NCBI GenBank assembly: GCA_964475515.1
Contig: CAYYWW010000002.1
Coordinates: 1-41,198 of the forward strand
Reading direction: 5' to 3'
Length of the DNA stretch: 41,198 bases
From: CAYYWW01 sp964475515
GTDB taxonomy: Archaea > Aenigmatarchaeota > Aenigmatarchaeia > QMZP01
The translations under genes and the position numbers were made by a program. The notes beneath the pieces were generated by a model. It was not told the DNA's origin. It saw nothing but the letters and a program-made list of their open reading frames with translations, and did no database searches. Shown here one piece after another: positions 24,968-32,918 of the stretch. Position 1 is the first letter of the stretch. Every line of letters begins with the position of its first letter.

Positions 24968-25564
24968 GATGTTATTATTTGTAATGGTGATATAACAGAT
25001 ATGTTTAATGTACCAAAGGAATTTTCACAGCTTGACGTTGCGGATATTGTTATACAAAAACTCCTTTCTATTGGAAAGCCACTGCTCTGTGTTCCTGGAA
25101 ATCATGATCCATATGAAATAATCCCCATACTAGATGATTACGGTGTGAATATTCATGAAAAAATAAAAACGATTAATGGAATTGATTTTATAGGTTTTGG
25201 CGGTGCTGATACACCGTTCAATACAAAATTCGAGCCAGGTGAAAAGGAAATAGAAGAAAGCCTTAATAAAATGCAGAAAAAAATAAAAAACAAATTTGTT
25301 TTAATTGTTCATAACCCACCTAAAAATACAAAACTGGACACGACATCAAGTGGACTTCATGTGGGTTCAGCTGCTATAAGAGAGTTTATTTTGAATAAAA
25401 AACCCATTCTTACAGTTTCTGCGCACATTCATGAAGCAAAGGGAATAGATAATTTAGGGAGCACTGTTTTGTTTTATCCAGGCCCTGTTTTTGAAGGTTT
25501 CTACGGTGTAGTTGAGATAAGGGGAAATGAGATTAAATGTGATATAAAGGAAGTGGAAGTATAA
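24968..25564 (+). CDS. Metallophosphoesterase (Icc-like, COG2129), 5' end missing
   Basis: The reading frame is open from the first base after the gap. Visible metal-binding motifs of the calcineurin-like family are CNGDITD (the GDxxD motif, preceding the first internal ATG at 25001), CVPGNHDP, FVLIVHNPP and SAHIHEAKG. The initial DxH motif is lost in the gap; roughly 30 codons are probably missing. Predicted cytoplasmic phosphodiesterase of unknown substrate. It converges with the regulator gene, only 1 base between stops. Confidence 0.85.
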   Translation, partial: DVIICNGDITDMFNVPKEFSQLDVADIVIQKLLSIGKPLLCVPGNHDPYEIIPILDDYGVNIHEKIKTINGIDFIGFGGADTPFNTKFEPGEKEIEESLNKMQKKIKNKFVLIVHNPPKNTKLDTTSSGLHVGSAAIREFILNKKPILTVSAHIHEAKGIDNLGSTVLFYPGPVFEGFYGVVEIRGNEIKCDIKEVEV

Positions 25565-25565
25565 C

Positions 25566-26294
25566 TCAGTGATCAAGATCACTTAATTTTTCAATTATAT
25601 CCTCCACCTTTTCCAACCTACATACACCAAGAGGTATATTCTCCACTTCTGCTATTCGTTTTGCTATTTCATCTACTTCATTAAGGCCATGTAAGACGGT
25701 TAGTGCTGGTCTTAGGTTTGTGAGTTTTAGTGCGACCATGGGTGTTTTTCCCGTAGAGACTTTTGTAAATATAAGTGCTCTCTGGCTCGTTGCGCCGTAG
25801 ACACTAACAAGTTCTGTATATGAAAATTCTGTTATAACTTTAAGTGAGTCTATTATAGTGTATCCATATATTTCTTCTTCTGGATCAACTCCTGTTATCA
25901 TATCAACATTTATTCTTTTACAAAAATCACCAATTTTGATTCCTGTTGAAAACTCTTTTATATCAATAATGGCAGTTGATATTTTTTCTTTGTACATTAG
26001 TCCACCAAAACTTCTTATAACTTTACCACCTCTTTTCGTATCTATATCAAGAAGTGCATTGACGTACCTTCTTATTATATTAACACCTGGTGATTTTCTC
26101 CTTCCAGATTCATAATCGCTGACAACAGAAGGGGTTATGCCAAGTTCCTCCGCAAGCCTTCTCTGAGAAATCTTAAATATATTTCTCCATTTTTTTATAA
26201 CATTCTCCGGATTCTTTGATAAAACAATTTCACTTACTATATCTTTCGATAATTTATTTTTAATCATTGCGAATCTATCTTCAGAATCTTCCAT
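25566..26294 (-). CDS. XRE-type HTH transcriptional regulator (COG1709-like)
   Basis: 242 residues. The DNA-binding helix-turn-helix is FKISQRRLAEELGITPSVVS followed by DYESGRRKSPG (about residues 41-71). The C-terminal two thirds form a conserved archaeal domain without a recognised ligand pocket, including TGVDPEEEIYGYTIIDSL and SVYGATSQRALIFTKVSTG. Target genes unknown. It is divergent from hjc with about 50 bases between starts, so it could control hjc or itself. Confidence 0.82.
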   Translation of the reverse strand: MEDSEDRFAMIKNKLSKDIVSEIVLSKNPENVIKKWRNIFKISQRRLAEELGITPSVVSDYESGRRKSPGVNIIRRYVNALLDIDTKRGGKVIRSFGGLMYKEKISTAIIDIKEFSTGIKIGDFCKRINVDMITGVDPEEEIYGYTIIDSLKVITEFSYTELVSVYGATSQRALIFTKVSTGKTPMVALKLTNLRPALTVLHGLNEVDEIAKRIAEVENIPLGVCRLEKVEDIIEKLSDLDH

Positions 26295-26345
26295 ATTTTA
26301 TTATTGTTTTATAAACTTAATATTACAGTGAGTGAAAAAGTAATT

Positions 26346-26717
26346 ATGAAAACGTATGCAAAGGGAGCAAGATCTGAAAGAGAGTTGTTAAAATTTTTGG
26401 ATTATAAGGGATTCAGTTGTGTGAGATCAGCATCAAGTGGTGGATTTTTCTCTCCAGTTGACATAGTTGCTACTAAAAAGGGTTTTATAATAGCAATAGA
26501 ATGTAAGGCATGGTCCACAAAACCAAAGTTAAAAAAAGAAAAACTAAGGGAATTTAAAAAATGGTGTGAAAGAGCCGGTGCAAAGGGGTTTTTAGCATGG
26601 TACAACAATGCTAAATGGAAATTTCTAAGAATAGAAGATGCAGAAAAAAACAAATATGAAGATGAAAACTGGTTTTCCCTCAATGATTTTTTAAGGTTGA
26701 TTGATTTATATGGATGA
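26346..26717 (+). CDS. hjc: Holliday junction resolvase Hjc
   Basis: 123 residues from the ATG at 26346, which gives the family's normal start (MKTYAKGARSERELL); an upstream ATG at 26304 would add an unlikely tail. Catalytic residues of the archaeal resolvase are present: Glu in RSERELL, Asp in SPVDIVA, and Glu and Lys in AIECKAW, with the conserved SASSGGFFS loop. It cuts four-way junctions in recombination and replication-fork repair, fitting its place near the replication genes. Confidence 0.93.
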   Translation: MKTYAKGARSERELLKFLDYKGFSCVRSASSGGFFSPVDIVATKKGFIIAIECKAWSTKPKLKKEKLREFKKWCERAGAKGFLAWYNNAKWKFLRIEDAEKNKYEDENWFSLNDFLRLIDLYG

Positions 26718-26847
26718 AGGATTTGTAGTTTAACATATTGATATCGATCCTAAACAAAGTAGAAGGAAAGTTTGCAAAATCTTTGTTACCTTTAAATAGT
26801 TTTATGATAAAAATATTAATGAAATTTTACGATGTGGAGGGAAAAAT

Positions 26848-26961
26848 ATGAGAAAGTTTAACTATCTTGGACCTGACGATTCAGATAATCCTCCAGATTA
26901 TTTATTAGGAGTGAAGTCTCCAGAACCCTCTTATCCAACAGAGATAGAAGAAAACGATTAA
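26848..26961 (+). CDS. 37-residue acidic microprotein
   Basis: A short ORF with a strong ribosome site (GGAGGG 5 bases before the ATG) and a TTTAAATA box further upstream. The product begins MRKFNYLGPDDSDNPPDY and is rich in Asp, Glu and Pro, with no hydrophobic segment and no Cys. No family recognised; probably disordered. The signals make it likelier to be translated than chance ORFs of this size. Confidence 0.5.
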   Translation: MRKFNYLGPDDSDNPPDYLLGVKSPEPSYPTEIEEND

Positions 26962-27406
26962 GAACCTTACAAAACGAATAGAACTCTGTCTTATTTTATG
27001 ACATTTTCACTTCATGACAGTTAAAAAGTTTCTTTGAATCGGTTCTTGGGGCATTCTTTAAAATTTATCATTTCTTTTATAAAGACAATCATTTCACCAT
27101 AACCCTGACTTTTATATAAATTTCGTTAGTGTGATAAGAGGGTTATAGAATGGATAGGTAGCGGAGCGGTAGGTAGTATGAGAAAGGTTATTTGAATTGA
27201 TGATAGAAAGAAAAGAGTCGACAAAGTTATGTTATTGAAGGAGAATATATATAGCGGAAGTGAACTGCCTAGAGAATTTAAAGTAGAAGTGTTGTTGGTG
27301 AGAAGTGCTTTAAATATGGCGAGAAACAGGTAAATTACCTTATTACCCATAACTTAGTTCTCAAAACTCGCAAAAAATAAAGGGAAATTAGAACAATAAT
27401 TAAAAT
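26962..27406. other. Gene-poor interval with a promoter-like box and possible RNA or pseudogene
   Basis: No convincing gene. A strong TATA-like CTTTTATATAAATT (27108-27121) precedes an unusually purine-rich, relatively G-rich stretch (about 27130-27330), interrupted by stops in all plus-strand frames. A 34-codon ORF at 27229-27333 (starting MLLKENIYSGSELPREF) has no ribosome site. A near-perfect palindrome AGGTAA-A-TTACCT lies around 27328-27340. It could be a non-coding RNA or a decayed gene. The opposite-strand 74-codon frame looks like chance. 26962-27107 shows nothing. Confidence 0.4.
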
Positions 27407-27973
27407 ATGCTTGAAATTCGTTTTCATGGTCGCGGAGGTCACGGTGTAAAAACAAGTGCTCAGATATTGGGTCGGGCTGCTTATCTCGCTGGTTTTAAAG
27501 TGCAGGATTTCTCCATGTACGGTGCTGAAAGAAGAGGAGCGCCAGTAACATCTTTCGTCCGTTTTGATAAAGATGAAATAAAAACAAGAGGATATATATT
27601 TGAGCCTGATATTGTTGTGGTGCTTGATGATTCACTGGATTTTAACAGAATGTTGAAAGGGCTTAAACCCAACGGCTACGTGGTAATAAATAGGGGCAGT
27701 CACCCACATTTTTTGGGAGGAAAATACAAAAATAGAGCGTTTTGGATAAACGGAACAAAAATAGCACTAGAGGTTATAGGAAAGCCAATACCCAACTGTG
27801 TTATTTTAGGTGCTCTTGTTCATCTAATAAAACCAATAACATTGGAGCATCTTAAAAAAGCAATAGAAACGGAATTTAAAGGTCATATGCCAGAAGATAT
27901 TATTTTAAAAAACAAAAAAGCGGCCGAGCTCGGATATGAAAGTTTTAAGTCAAGAGTGAGAGTTAATGAGTGA
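27407..27973 (+). CDS. porC: 2-oxoacid:ferredoxin oxidoreductase, gamma subunit
   Basis: 188 residues. The signature RFHGRGGHGVKTSAQILGRA at the N-terminus and MYGAERRGAPVTSFVR are diagnostic of the gamma chain, which binds CoA in pyruvate/2-ketoisovalerate:ferredoxin oxidoreductases. First gene of a four-gene operon (gamma-delta-alpha-beta), overlapping the delta start by 8 bases. The enzyme reversibly converts a 2-oxoacid, probably pyruvate, to acyl-CoA, CO2 and reduced ferredoxin. AcdA at 34765 could harvest the resulting acyl-CoA as ATP. Confidence 0.94.
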   Translation: MLEIRFHGRGGHGVKTSAQILGRAAYLAGFKVQDFSMYGAERRGAPVTSFVRFDKDEIKTRGYIFEPDIVVVLDDSLDFNRMLKGLKPNGYVVINRGSHPHFLGGKYKNRAFWINGTKIALEVIGKPIPNCVILGALVHLIKPITLEHLKKAIETEFKGHMPEDIILKNKKAAELGYESFKSRVRVNE

Positions 27974-28280
27974 AGTGAAAATAGTGGATGAGAAGAAGTT
28001 GAAGGATCATGGTTTGAAAGGCATACCTTTTGCACGCTTTGGTGGTAAGATCCCAAAAACAGGTGACTGGAGAACATTCAAACCTGTAATAAACAAGAAA
28101 AAATGTATAAAATGTCATACATGTTGGTTGCTTTGTCCAGAAGCAGCTATAAAAATAGACAAAAAGGGCTATCCTAAAATAGATTATCATGTTTGTAAGG
28201 GATGTTTAATTTGTTTTAAAAACTGTCCTGTGAGAGCTATAGAAAAAAAGGAAGATCTACATGCAGAGCATTTGAGGTAA
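27966..28280 (+). CDS. porD: 2-oxoacid:ferredoxin oxidoreductase, delta (2x[4Fe-4S]) subunit
   Basis: 104 residues. Two ferredoxin-type motifs are visible: CIKCHTCWLLCPE and CKGCLICFKNCPV, each CxxCxxCxxxCP, so two 4Fe-4S clusters carry electrons from the TPP site to ferredoxin. The N-terminal GDWRTFKPVINKKKC is typical of archaeal PorD. It overlaps porC and ends 2 bases before porA. Confidence 0.94.
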   Translation: MSEVKIVDEKKLKDHGLKGIPFARFGGKIPKTGDWRTFKPVINKKKCIKCHTCWLLCPEAAIKIDKKGYPKIDYHVCKGCLICFKNCPVRAIEKKEDLHAEHLR

Positions 28281-28282
28281 AT

Positions 28283-29419
28283 ATGAAAGACTTAATGGAT
28301 GGAAACACTGCAGCAGCATGGGCTGTTAAACTGGCAAGGGTAAAGTGCGTTCCATGTTTCCCCATAACACCACAAACAGAACTCATAGAAACATTAGCTA
28401 AATGGAAATCTGAAGGAAAATGGAATGGCGAGTTTAGAACAATGGAATCAGAGCATGGGGTTCTAGCTGCTGCTTTAGGAGCTGAAATGACAGGAGCAAG
28501 AACATTTACTGCGACTTCTTCTCAGGGTTTGGAATTGATGCATGAAATACTTCCAATAGTTTCAGGGACAAGAAACCCGTTAGTTATGGCCAACGTTTCC
28601 CGCGGTATATCAGCCCCAATAACATTATGGTCAGACCACAATGACTTTCTTAGCGTCAGGGATTGTGGATGGCTTATGTTCTGTTGTGAGACCAACCAAG
28701 AGGTTTTGGATACAATAATAATGGCCTACAAAATATCTGAAAATAAGAATGTGTTGTTACCCTCTCTCGTAAACATGGACGGTTTTATACATTCCTATAC
28801 AAGAATGGAAGTAGACATACCAGACCAGAAAAAAATTGATAAGTTTCTTCCGAAATTGAACCTAAAAATAAAAGTTGATGTTGATAACCCCCTTTCACTT
28901 GGCGTTCCTGTTATGGATGAATATTCCTTCTTCAGAGTAAATCTCCACAAAGCACAGCTGAATGCTTTACATGTAATTAAAAAAGTGCAAAAAGAATGGG
29001 CTAAGTTCACAAAAAGAAAATATGATCTTGTGGAATCATACAAACTTTCGGACGCAGATGTTGCTTTAGTTGGCATGGGCGCAAACGCAACTGTGATGAA
29101 AGCAGCGATAGACTCTTTAAGAAATAAGGGAATACGTGCAGGATTGCTGAGATTAAGAGTAATAAGGCCATTACCAAAAGACGAAATATACAATATGTTA
29201 AAGGATATAAAAAAGATAGCAGTCATTGACCAAAACATATCACCTGGTATAGGAGGCATAATGTTCCCTGAGATCAAATCATGTCTTTATGACTCTGATG
29301 CCATAGTATGTAACTATGTAGCAGGTTTGGGAGGAAAACCAATATCACAACAAATTTATGAAAAATTTGCTTTGGAAACACTTAAGACGAAAAAACCGTT
29401 TAGAAAATTCGTAATATAG
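28283..29419 (+). CDS. porA: 2-oxoacid:ferredoxin oxidoreductase, alpha subunit
   Basis: 378 residues. The opening MDGNTAAAWAVKLARVKCVPCFPITPQTE is the alpha-chain pattern; MESEHGVLAAALGAEMTGAR and TATSSQGLELMHEILPIVSG form the pyrimidine-binding side; the LWSDHNDFLSVRDCGW motif follows. The length matches PorA. Whether pyruvate or a branched-chain oxoacid is the substrate is not certain from sequence, though the set resembles pyruvate enzymes. Confidence 0.94.
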   Translation: MKDLMDGNTAAAWAVKLARVKCVPCFPITPQTELIETLAKWKSEGKWNGEFRTMESEHGVLAAALGAEMTGARTFTATSSQGLELMHEILPIVSGTRNPLVMANVSRGISAPITLWSDHNDFLSVRDCGWLMFCCETNQEVLDTIIMAYKISENKNVLLPSLVNMDGFIHSYTRMEVDIPDQKKIDKFLPKLNLKIKVDVDNPLSLGVPVMDEYSFFRVNLHKAQLNALHVIKKVQKEWAKFTKRKYDLVESYKLSDADVALVGMGANATVMKAAIDSLRNKGIRAGLLRLRVIRPLPKDEIYNMLKDIKKIAVIDQNISPGIGGIMFPEIKSCLYDSDAIVCNYVAGLGGKPISQQIYEKFALETLKTKKPFRKFVI

Positions 29420-29427
29420 GTGAGAGA

Positions 29428-30363
29428 ATGGTAGAAAAAAGCAAAAAACCTGAAAAAAGAATCGGAATTAAAGATTTACCAAAAGAAGACCTACTTATAG
29501 GAGGCCCACCAACATGCGCTGGTTGTGGTGCAGAATTAGGTCAAAAATTAGTCCTGAAAGCATTGGGGAAAAAAACAATAATAATCAACACTTCGGGATG
29601 CATGACTTTAACGCCTATATACCCATTCACACCATTTAAAGTTCCATGGGTTCATGTCGCTATAGAGACAGGAGGTTCTGCTGCAACCGGGATATTAATG
29701 GGGCTAAGGGCTCAGAAAAAGGACAAAAATGTAAACATAGTTGTTTATGCTGGAGATGGGGCATCTTATGATGTTGGTTTTGAATCATTGTCTGGAATGG
29801 CTGCAAGACGTGAAAACGTAATATATATCTGTTATAACAACTCATCCTTTGGTAATACGGGGTTCCAATGGAGCACATCAACACCAACAGGTTCCATGAC
29901 GACAACCACACCTCCAGGTAAGAAACAACCTATAGGCAACATAATGCCAAGAAAGAACCTTGCAAAAATAATGGCTGCACATGATATACCCTATGTAGCA
30001 ACAGCCGCGATAGGATATCCCCTGGATTTCATAAACAAATTGAGAAAGGCAAGTGAGATAAAGGGGCCAAAGTTCATAGATCTGCTAACGACTTGTCCAA
30101 CAGGATGGGGAACAGACCCATCAGAATCAATAGAGATAAACCAACTCATGGTGCAGGCAGGATTATGGCCTGTCTATGAATATGAAAATAAGGAATTAAA
30201 GATAACAATAGAACCAAAGTTCATACCAGTGGAAAGAGCTTTGCTACGACAAAGAAGATTCAAACACCTCAAAAAGGAACATATTAAAAAAATACAGGAA
30301 ATGGTAAACAAAGAATGGAAACTTATAAGACAAGGAAAATACATGGAAGTAGAAATGTATTAG
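29428..30363 (+). CDS. porB: 2-oxoacid:ferredoxin oxidoreductase, beta (TPP-binding) subunit
   Basis: 311 residues. PPTCAGCGAELGQKLVLKAL supplies cluster cysteines, and VVYAGDGASYDVGFESLSGM ... YICYNNSSFGNTG is the thiamine-pyrophosphate motif (GDG about 30 residues before NN). MTTTTPPGKKQPIGN and the late Cys in LTTCPTGWGTDP also match. Last gene of the operon, 8 bases after porA; a toxin-antitoxin-like pair follows with its own promoter. Confidence 0.95.
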   Translation: MVEKSKKPEKRIGIKDLPKEDLLIGGPPTCAGCGAELGQKLVLKALGKKTIIINTSGCMTLTPIYPFTPFKVPWVHVAIETGGSAATGILMGLRAQKKDKNVNIVVYAGDGASYDVGFESLSGMAARRENVIYICYNNSSFGNTGFQWSTSTPTGSMTTTTPPGKKQPIGNIMPRKNLAKIMAAHDIPYVATAAIGYPLDFINKLRKASEIKGPKFIDLLTTCPTGWGTDPSESIEINQLMVQAGLWPVYEYENKELKITIEPKFIPVERALLRQRRFKHLKKEHIKKIQEMVNKEWKLIRQGKYMEVEMY

Positions 30364-30446
30364 TAGTGAACTACCCTAACCTAAAGGAAGGAGACTTCCC
30401 GCCGATAAAGTTAAATTTATAAAACTATAGCTAACTATAATTAACT

Positions 30447-30665
30447 ATGGCAACAACTATACAGATATCTAAAGAGCTGCAAGAGAAACTTAAAGAACGC
30501 AAGCTTTTTGATAGTGAAAGCTATGAAGATGTAATATGGGATATGTTGGAGGATGTAACGGAACTCTCTGAAGAGACAAAAAGAATGATTCGTAAGGCTG
30601 AGGCTGATATAAAAGCAGGTAGAATACACAGTCTAAGTAAAGTTAAGAGGGAGCTTGATGTATGA
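30447..30665 (+). CDS. RelB-like antitoxin
   Basis: 72 residues. The N-terminal TTIQISKELQEKLKERKLF is the ribbon-helix-helix-type DNA-binding start found in archaeal antitoxins; the acidic/basic helical rest (ESYEDVIWDMLEDVTE) would wrap the toxin. A TATAAAAC-like box lies about 30 bases upstream, near 30417. It overlaps the toxin gene by 8 bases. Likely autorepressor with the toxin as co-repressor. Confidence 0.8.
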   Translation: MATTIQISKELQEKLKERKLFDSESYEDVIWDMLEDVTELSEETKRMIRKAEADIKAGRIHSLSKVKRELDV

Positions 30666-30924
30666 AGTTTTTTTCTCAGATACAGCGTTTAGACAACTTA
30701 AAAAACTTGAAAGAGAAGTGCAAAAAAGAATAATTGCAGCAATTGAGCGGATAAGAGTGCGTCCGGAATCATTTGTGAAGCGACTAGTTGGAGAACCGTA
30801 TTTTAAACTCAGAGTCGGTAATTATAGAGTCATTCTCGATATAAAAAAGAGCAGCATGATTATAATGGTGATCTACATTGCTCATAGGAGAAAAATATAT
30901 AAAAAACTATACTCAACGCGTTGA
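30658..30924 (+). CDS. RelE/ParE-family toxin
   Basis: 88 residues from the ATG at 30658. It shows the fold's pattern: YEVFFSDTAFRQLKKLEREVQKRI, IRVRPESFVKRLVGEPYFKLRVGNYRVILDI and a terminal IMVIYIAHRRKIYKKL. The basic Arg/Lys/His C-terminus is the RNase site region in archaeal RelE, which cuts mRNA on the ribosome. Its last 12 bases overlap the convergent aminotransferase gene. Confidence 0.85.
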   Translation: MYEVFFSDTAFRQLKKLEREVQKRIIAAIERIRVRPESFVKRLVGEPYFKLRVGNYRVILDIKKSSMIIMVIYIAHRRKIYKKLYSTR

Positions 30925-32082
30925 CATTTTATTAACCACCCTTTCAATTCTGTTCATCGCTTCAACAATTTTTTCATAAGCAGTTGCATAACTCATTCTT
31001 ACAAATCCTTCTCCATGTTTGCCAAATTCAGTTCCAGGTGTTACAGCAACTTTTGCTTTCTTTAAAAGAAACTCACCGAACTCGAGAGAGCTCATCTTAA
31101 ATTTACTTATGTTCGGAAATACATAAAAAGCTCCTTTGGGCTTTGTACATGGTATGTTCATCTCTTTTAGACGTTTTATAATGAATTTTCTTCGCTTATC
31201 GTATTCCTTTAATATTTTATCGAATTTGTATTCACACCTCAACGCCTCCAATGCAGCTGCCTGCGAAACAGTTGGCGCACATATACTTGTGTAAAGATGA
31301 AGTTTACTCATGGCCTTTATTATTCTTTCTGGACCCACAGCATAGCCTATTCTAAATCCCGTCATGGCATAAGTTTTTGAAAATGTAAATAAACTAATGA
31401 CATTCTTTTCCATTCCGTTAAGAGAAGCCATCGATACATGTTTCGCATCGTCATAAACAAAGTTTTCGTACGCTTCGTCTGAAATAACAAGCAGGTCGTG
31501 CTCTATTGCGAAATCAGCGATCTCCTCTAGAACCTTCTTTTTTAAAACAGTTCCTGTTGGATTGTTTGGTGTGTTTATTAAAAGAACCTTTGTTTTTTCA
31601 GGTACTATCAACTCTTCCATTAAATCAACATCTAACTGAAATCCATTTTTTTCATAAAGTGGCACACAAATAGGCATGCCGTTTAGTACTTCAACGGTAG
31701 GTTTGTACCCTAAAAAACTGGGATCAGTTATCATTACACCCTCTCCAGGATCTATAGTGCACATTAAGGCAAGTAATATAGCTTCTGTAGAACCAGTTGT
31801 TATTATAATTCTATCAGAAGAAGCTGAAATATTGTTTTCCCTCTTCAATTTTTTTATTATTTCTTTCTTAAGACTAGTCATACCACCCGGTGGAGAATAA
31901 TGCGTGTATTTATCTACATTTTTGCTAATAAAGTCTAGAACGGGCTTCGGTGGAATAAAATCAGGTTCTCCGGGCCCCAGAGAGATAATGTCTTTACTTT
32001 CCGCAGCTATTTTTATTAGTTTTCCCATGCGAGAGACAGGAAGCTCTTTTTCCCTTTCGGATAATATATGTCTTAACATCAA
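30913..32082 (-). CDS. Class I/II aminotransferase (AspC/AlaT-like)
   Basis: 389 residues, fold-type I PLP enzyme. Signatures: SLGPGEPDFIPPKPVLDFI, TTGSTEAILLALMC, LLINTPNNPTGTVLKK (Asn binding PLP), LVISDEAYENFVYD and the PLP lysine in LFTFSKTYAMTGFRIGYAVG (about residue 234), then the C-terminal Arg in FVRMSYATAYE. It transfers amino groups between 2-oxoacids and glutamate/aspartate. The exact donor is uncertain. Two start ATGs (32082, 32079) are adjacent. Confidence 0.9.
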   Translation of the reverse strand: MMLRHILSEREKELPVSRMGKLIKIAAESKDIISLGPGEPDFIPPKPVLDFISKNVDKYTHYSPPGGMTSLKKEIIKKLKRENNISASSDRIIITTGSTEAILLALMCTIDPGEGVMITDPSFLGYKPTVEVLNGMPICVPLYEKNGFQLDVDLMEELIVPEKTKVLLINTPNNPTGTVLKKKVLEEIADFAIEHDLLVISDEAYENFVYDDAKHVSMASLNGMEKNVISLFTFSKTYAMTGFRIGYAVGPERIIKAMSKLHLYTSICAPTVSQAAALEALRCEYKFDKILKEYDKRRKFIIKRLKEMNIPCTKPKGAFYVFPNISKFKMSSLEFGEFLLKKAKVAVTPGTEFGKHGEGFVRMSYATAYEKIVEAMNRIERVVNKMSTR

Positions 32083-32111
32083 TTAATTATTATCTTAAGG
32101 AGAATAAATTG

Positions 32112-32855
32112 TTACAATCTTTTTATAACTTCCTTTAAGACTCTGTGTATATCACTTTGCATTTTTTTCATCATCGCTTTCATTTCATTAAAATCTGCAC
32201 GTTCACCCAAGCCTTCAGCATAGTTAACACCAATGCCTATCGATGATATAGGTATGTTCTTTTCATTCGCTAGGATAACCTCGTATGCATTTGTCATACC
32301 TATAATGTCACCTAAAGGAGCATATTTTCTTTTGATTTCTGATGGTGTTTCAAGTCTTGGCCCATGAGAGTTTACATAAACAACGTCTCTGTAAAAAGTC
32401 AATCCAAGGTTTCTCATAACATCTTCTATAACTTTATTTGTTTCTTCGTCATATGGTTTGCTCATGTTTGTGTGATGTGCTTCATCTTCGAAAAGGTCAA
32501 AAAACGTAACCTCTTTCCCCATGTTTACAAAGTCAGATATGATAAAAAAGGACGGTTTTTTGTATTTTGTGTTAAGGATACCCACGGAGTTGATTGTTAT
32601 AATTTTATCTACACCTAACTCAATAAACTTCGTAATTATTGATTTAAACGGAACCTTGTGTGGTGGGATGTTATGAGCTACTCCATGCCTCGGTATAATT
32701 ACAACCTTCTTACCTTCTACTTCACCTTGAAATACATGAAATTTTGGAAATTTACCATGTATTTTTTCATCGTTAAAAATTGCCTTTTGCTCATTGACAA
32801 TTGGATTCTCAAGAAGATCGTGTAATCCGTAACCACCCAGCAGCCCTATTTTCAT
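32112..32855 (-). CDS. mtnP: S-methyl-5'-thioadenosine phosphorylase (PNP/MTAP family)
   Basis: 247 residues. Signatures of the trimeric MTAP type: GLLGGYGLHDLL at the N-terminus, IPRHGVAHNIPPHKVPFKS (phosphate-binding R-H-G), GPRLETPSEIKRKYAPLGD and IGMTNAYEVILANE. It splits methylthioadenosine into adenine and methylthioribose-1-phosphate. The next gene, divergent, encodes the isomerase that uses this product, which supports MTA over other nucleosides. Confidence 0.85.
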   Translation of the reverse strand: MKIGLLGGYGLHDLLENPIVNEQKAIFNDEKIHGKFPKFHVFQGEVEGKKVVIIPRHGVAHNIPPHKVPFKSIITKFIELGVDKIITINSVGILNTKYKKPSFFIISDFVNMGKEVTFFDLFEDEAHHTNMSKPYDEETNKVIEDVMRNLGLTFYRDVVYVNSHGPRLETPSEIKRKYAPLGDIIGMTNAYEVILANEKNIPISSIGIGVNYAEGLGERADFNEMKAMMKKMQSDIHRVLKEVIKRL

Positions 32856-32918
32856 GAAAATCTTTTGAATTTATGAATTAAATGTTTAAAACTTACTGGT
32901 AATTTCACTATGTAGAGT

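Noticed and set aside
27229..27333. 34-codon ORF starting MLLKENIYSG
   Set aside because: No ribosome site, an ATT/stop-rich upstream frame, and it sits inside a region that looks more like RNA or a decayed gene. Mentioned only within the interval entry.
27130..27340. RNase P RNA
   Set aside because: A GAAACAGGTAAA word recalls a conserved segment, but the P4 elements (GAGGAAAGTCC-like and ACAGA-like) are absent.
27126..27350. 74-codon minus-strand frame over the same region
   Set aside because: Composition is low-complexity Leu/Ile/Ser/Thr, as expected from the antisense of purine-rich DNA, with no start signal.
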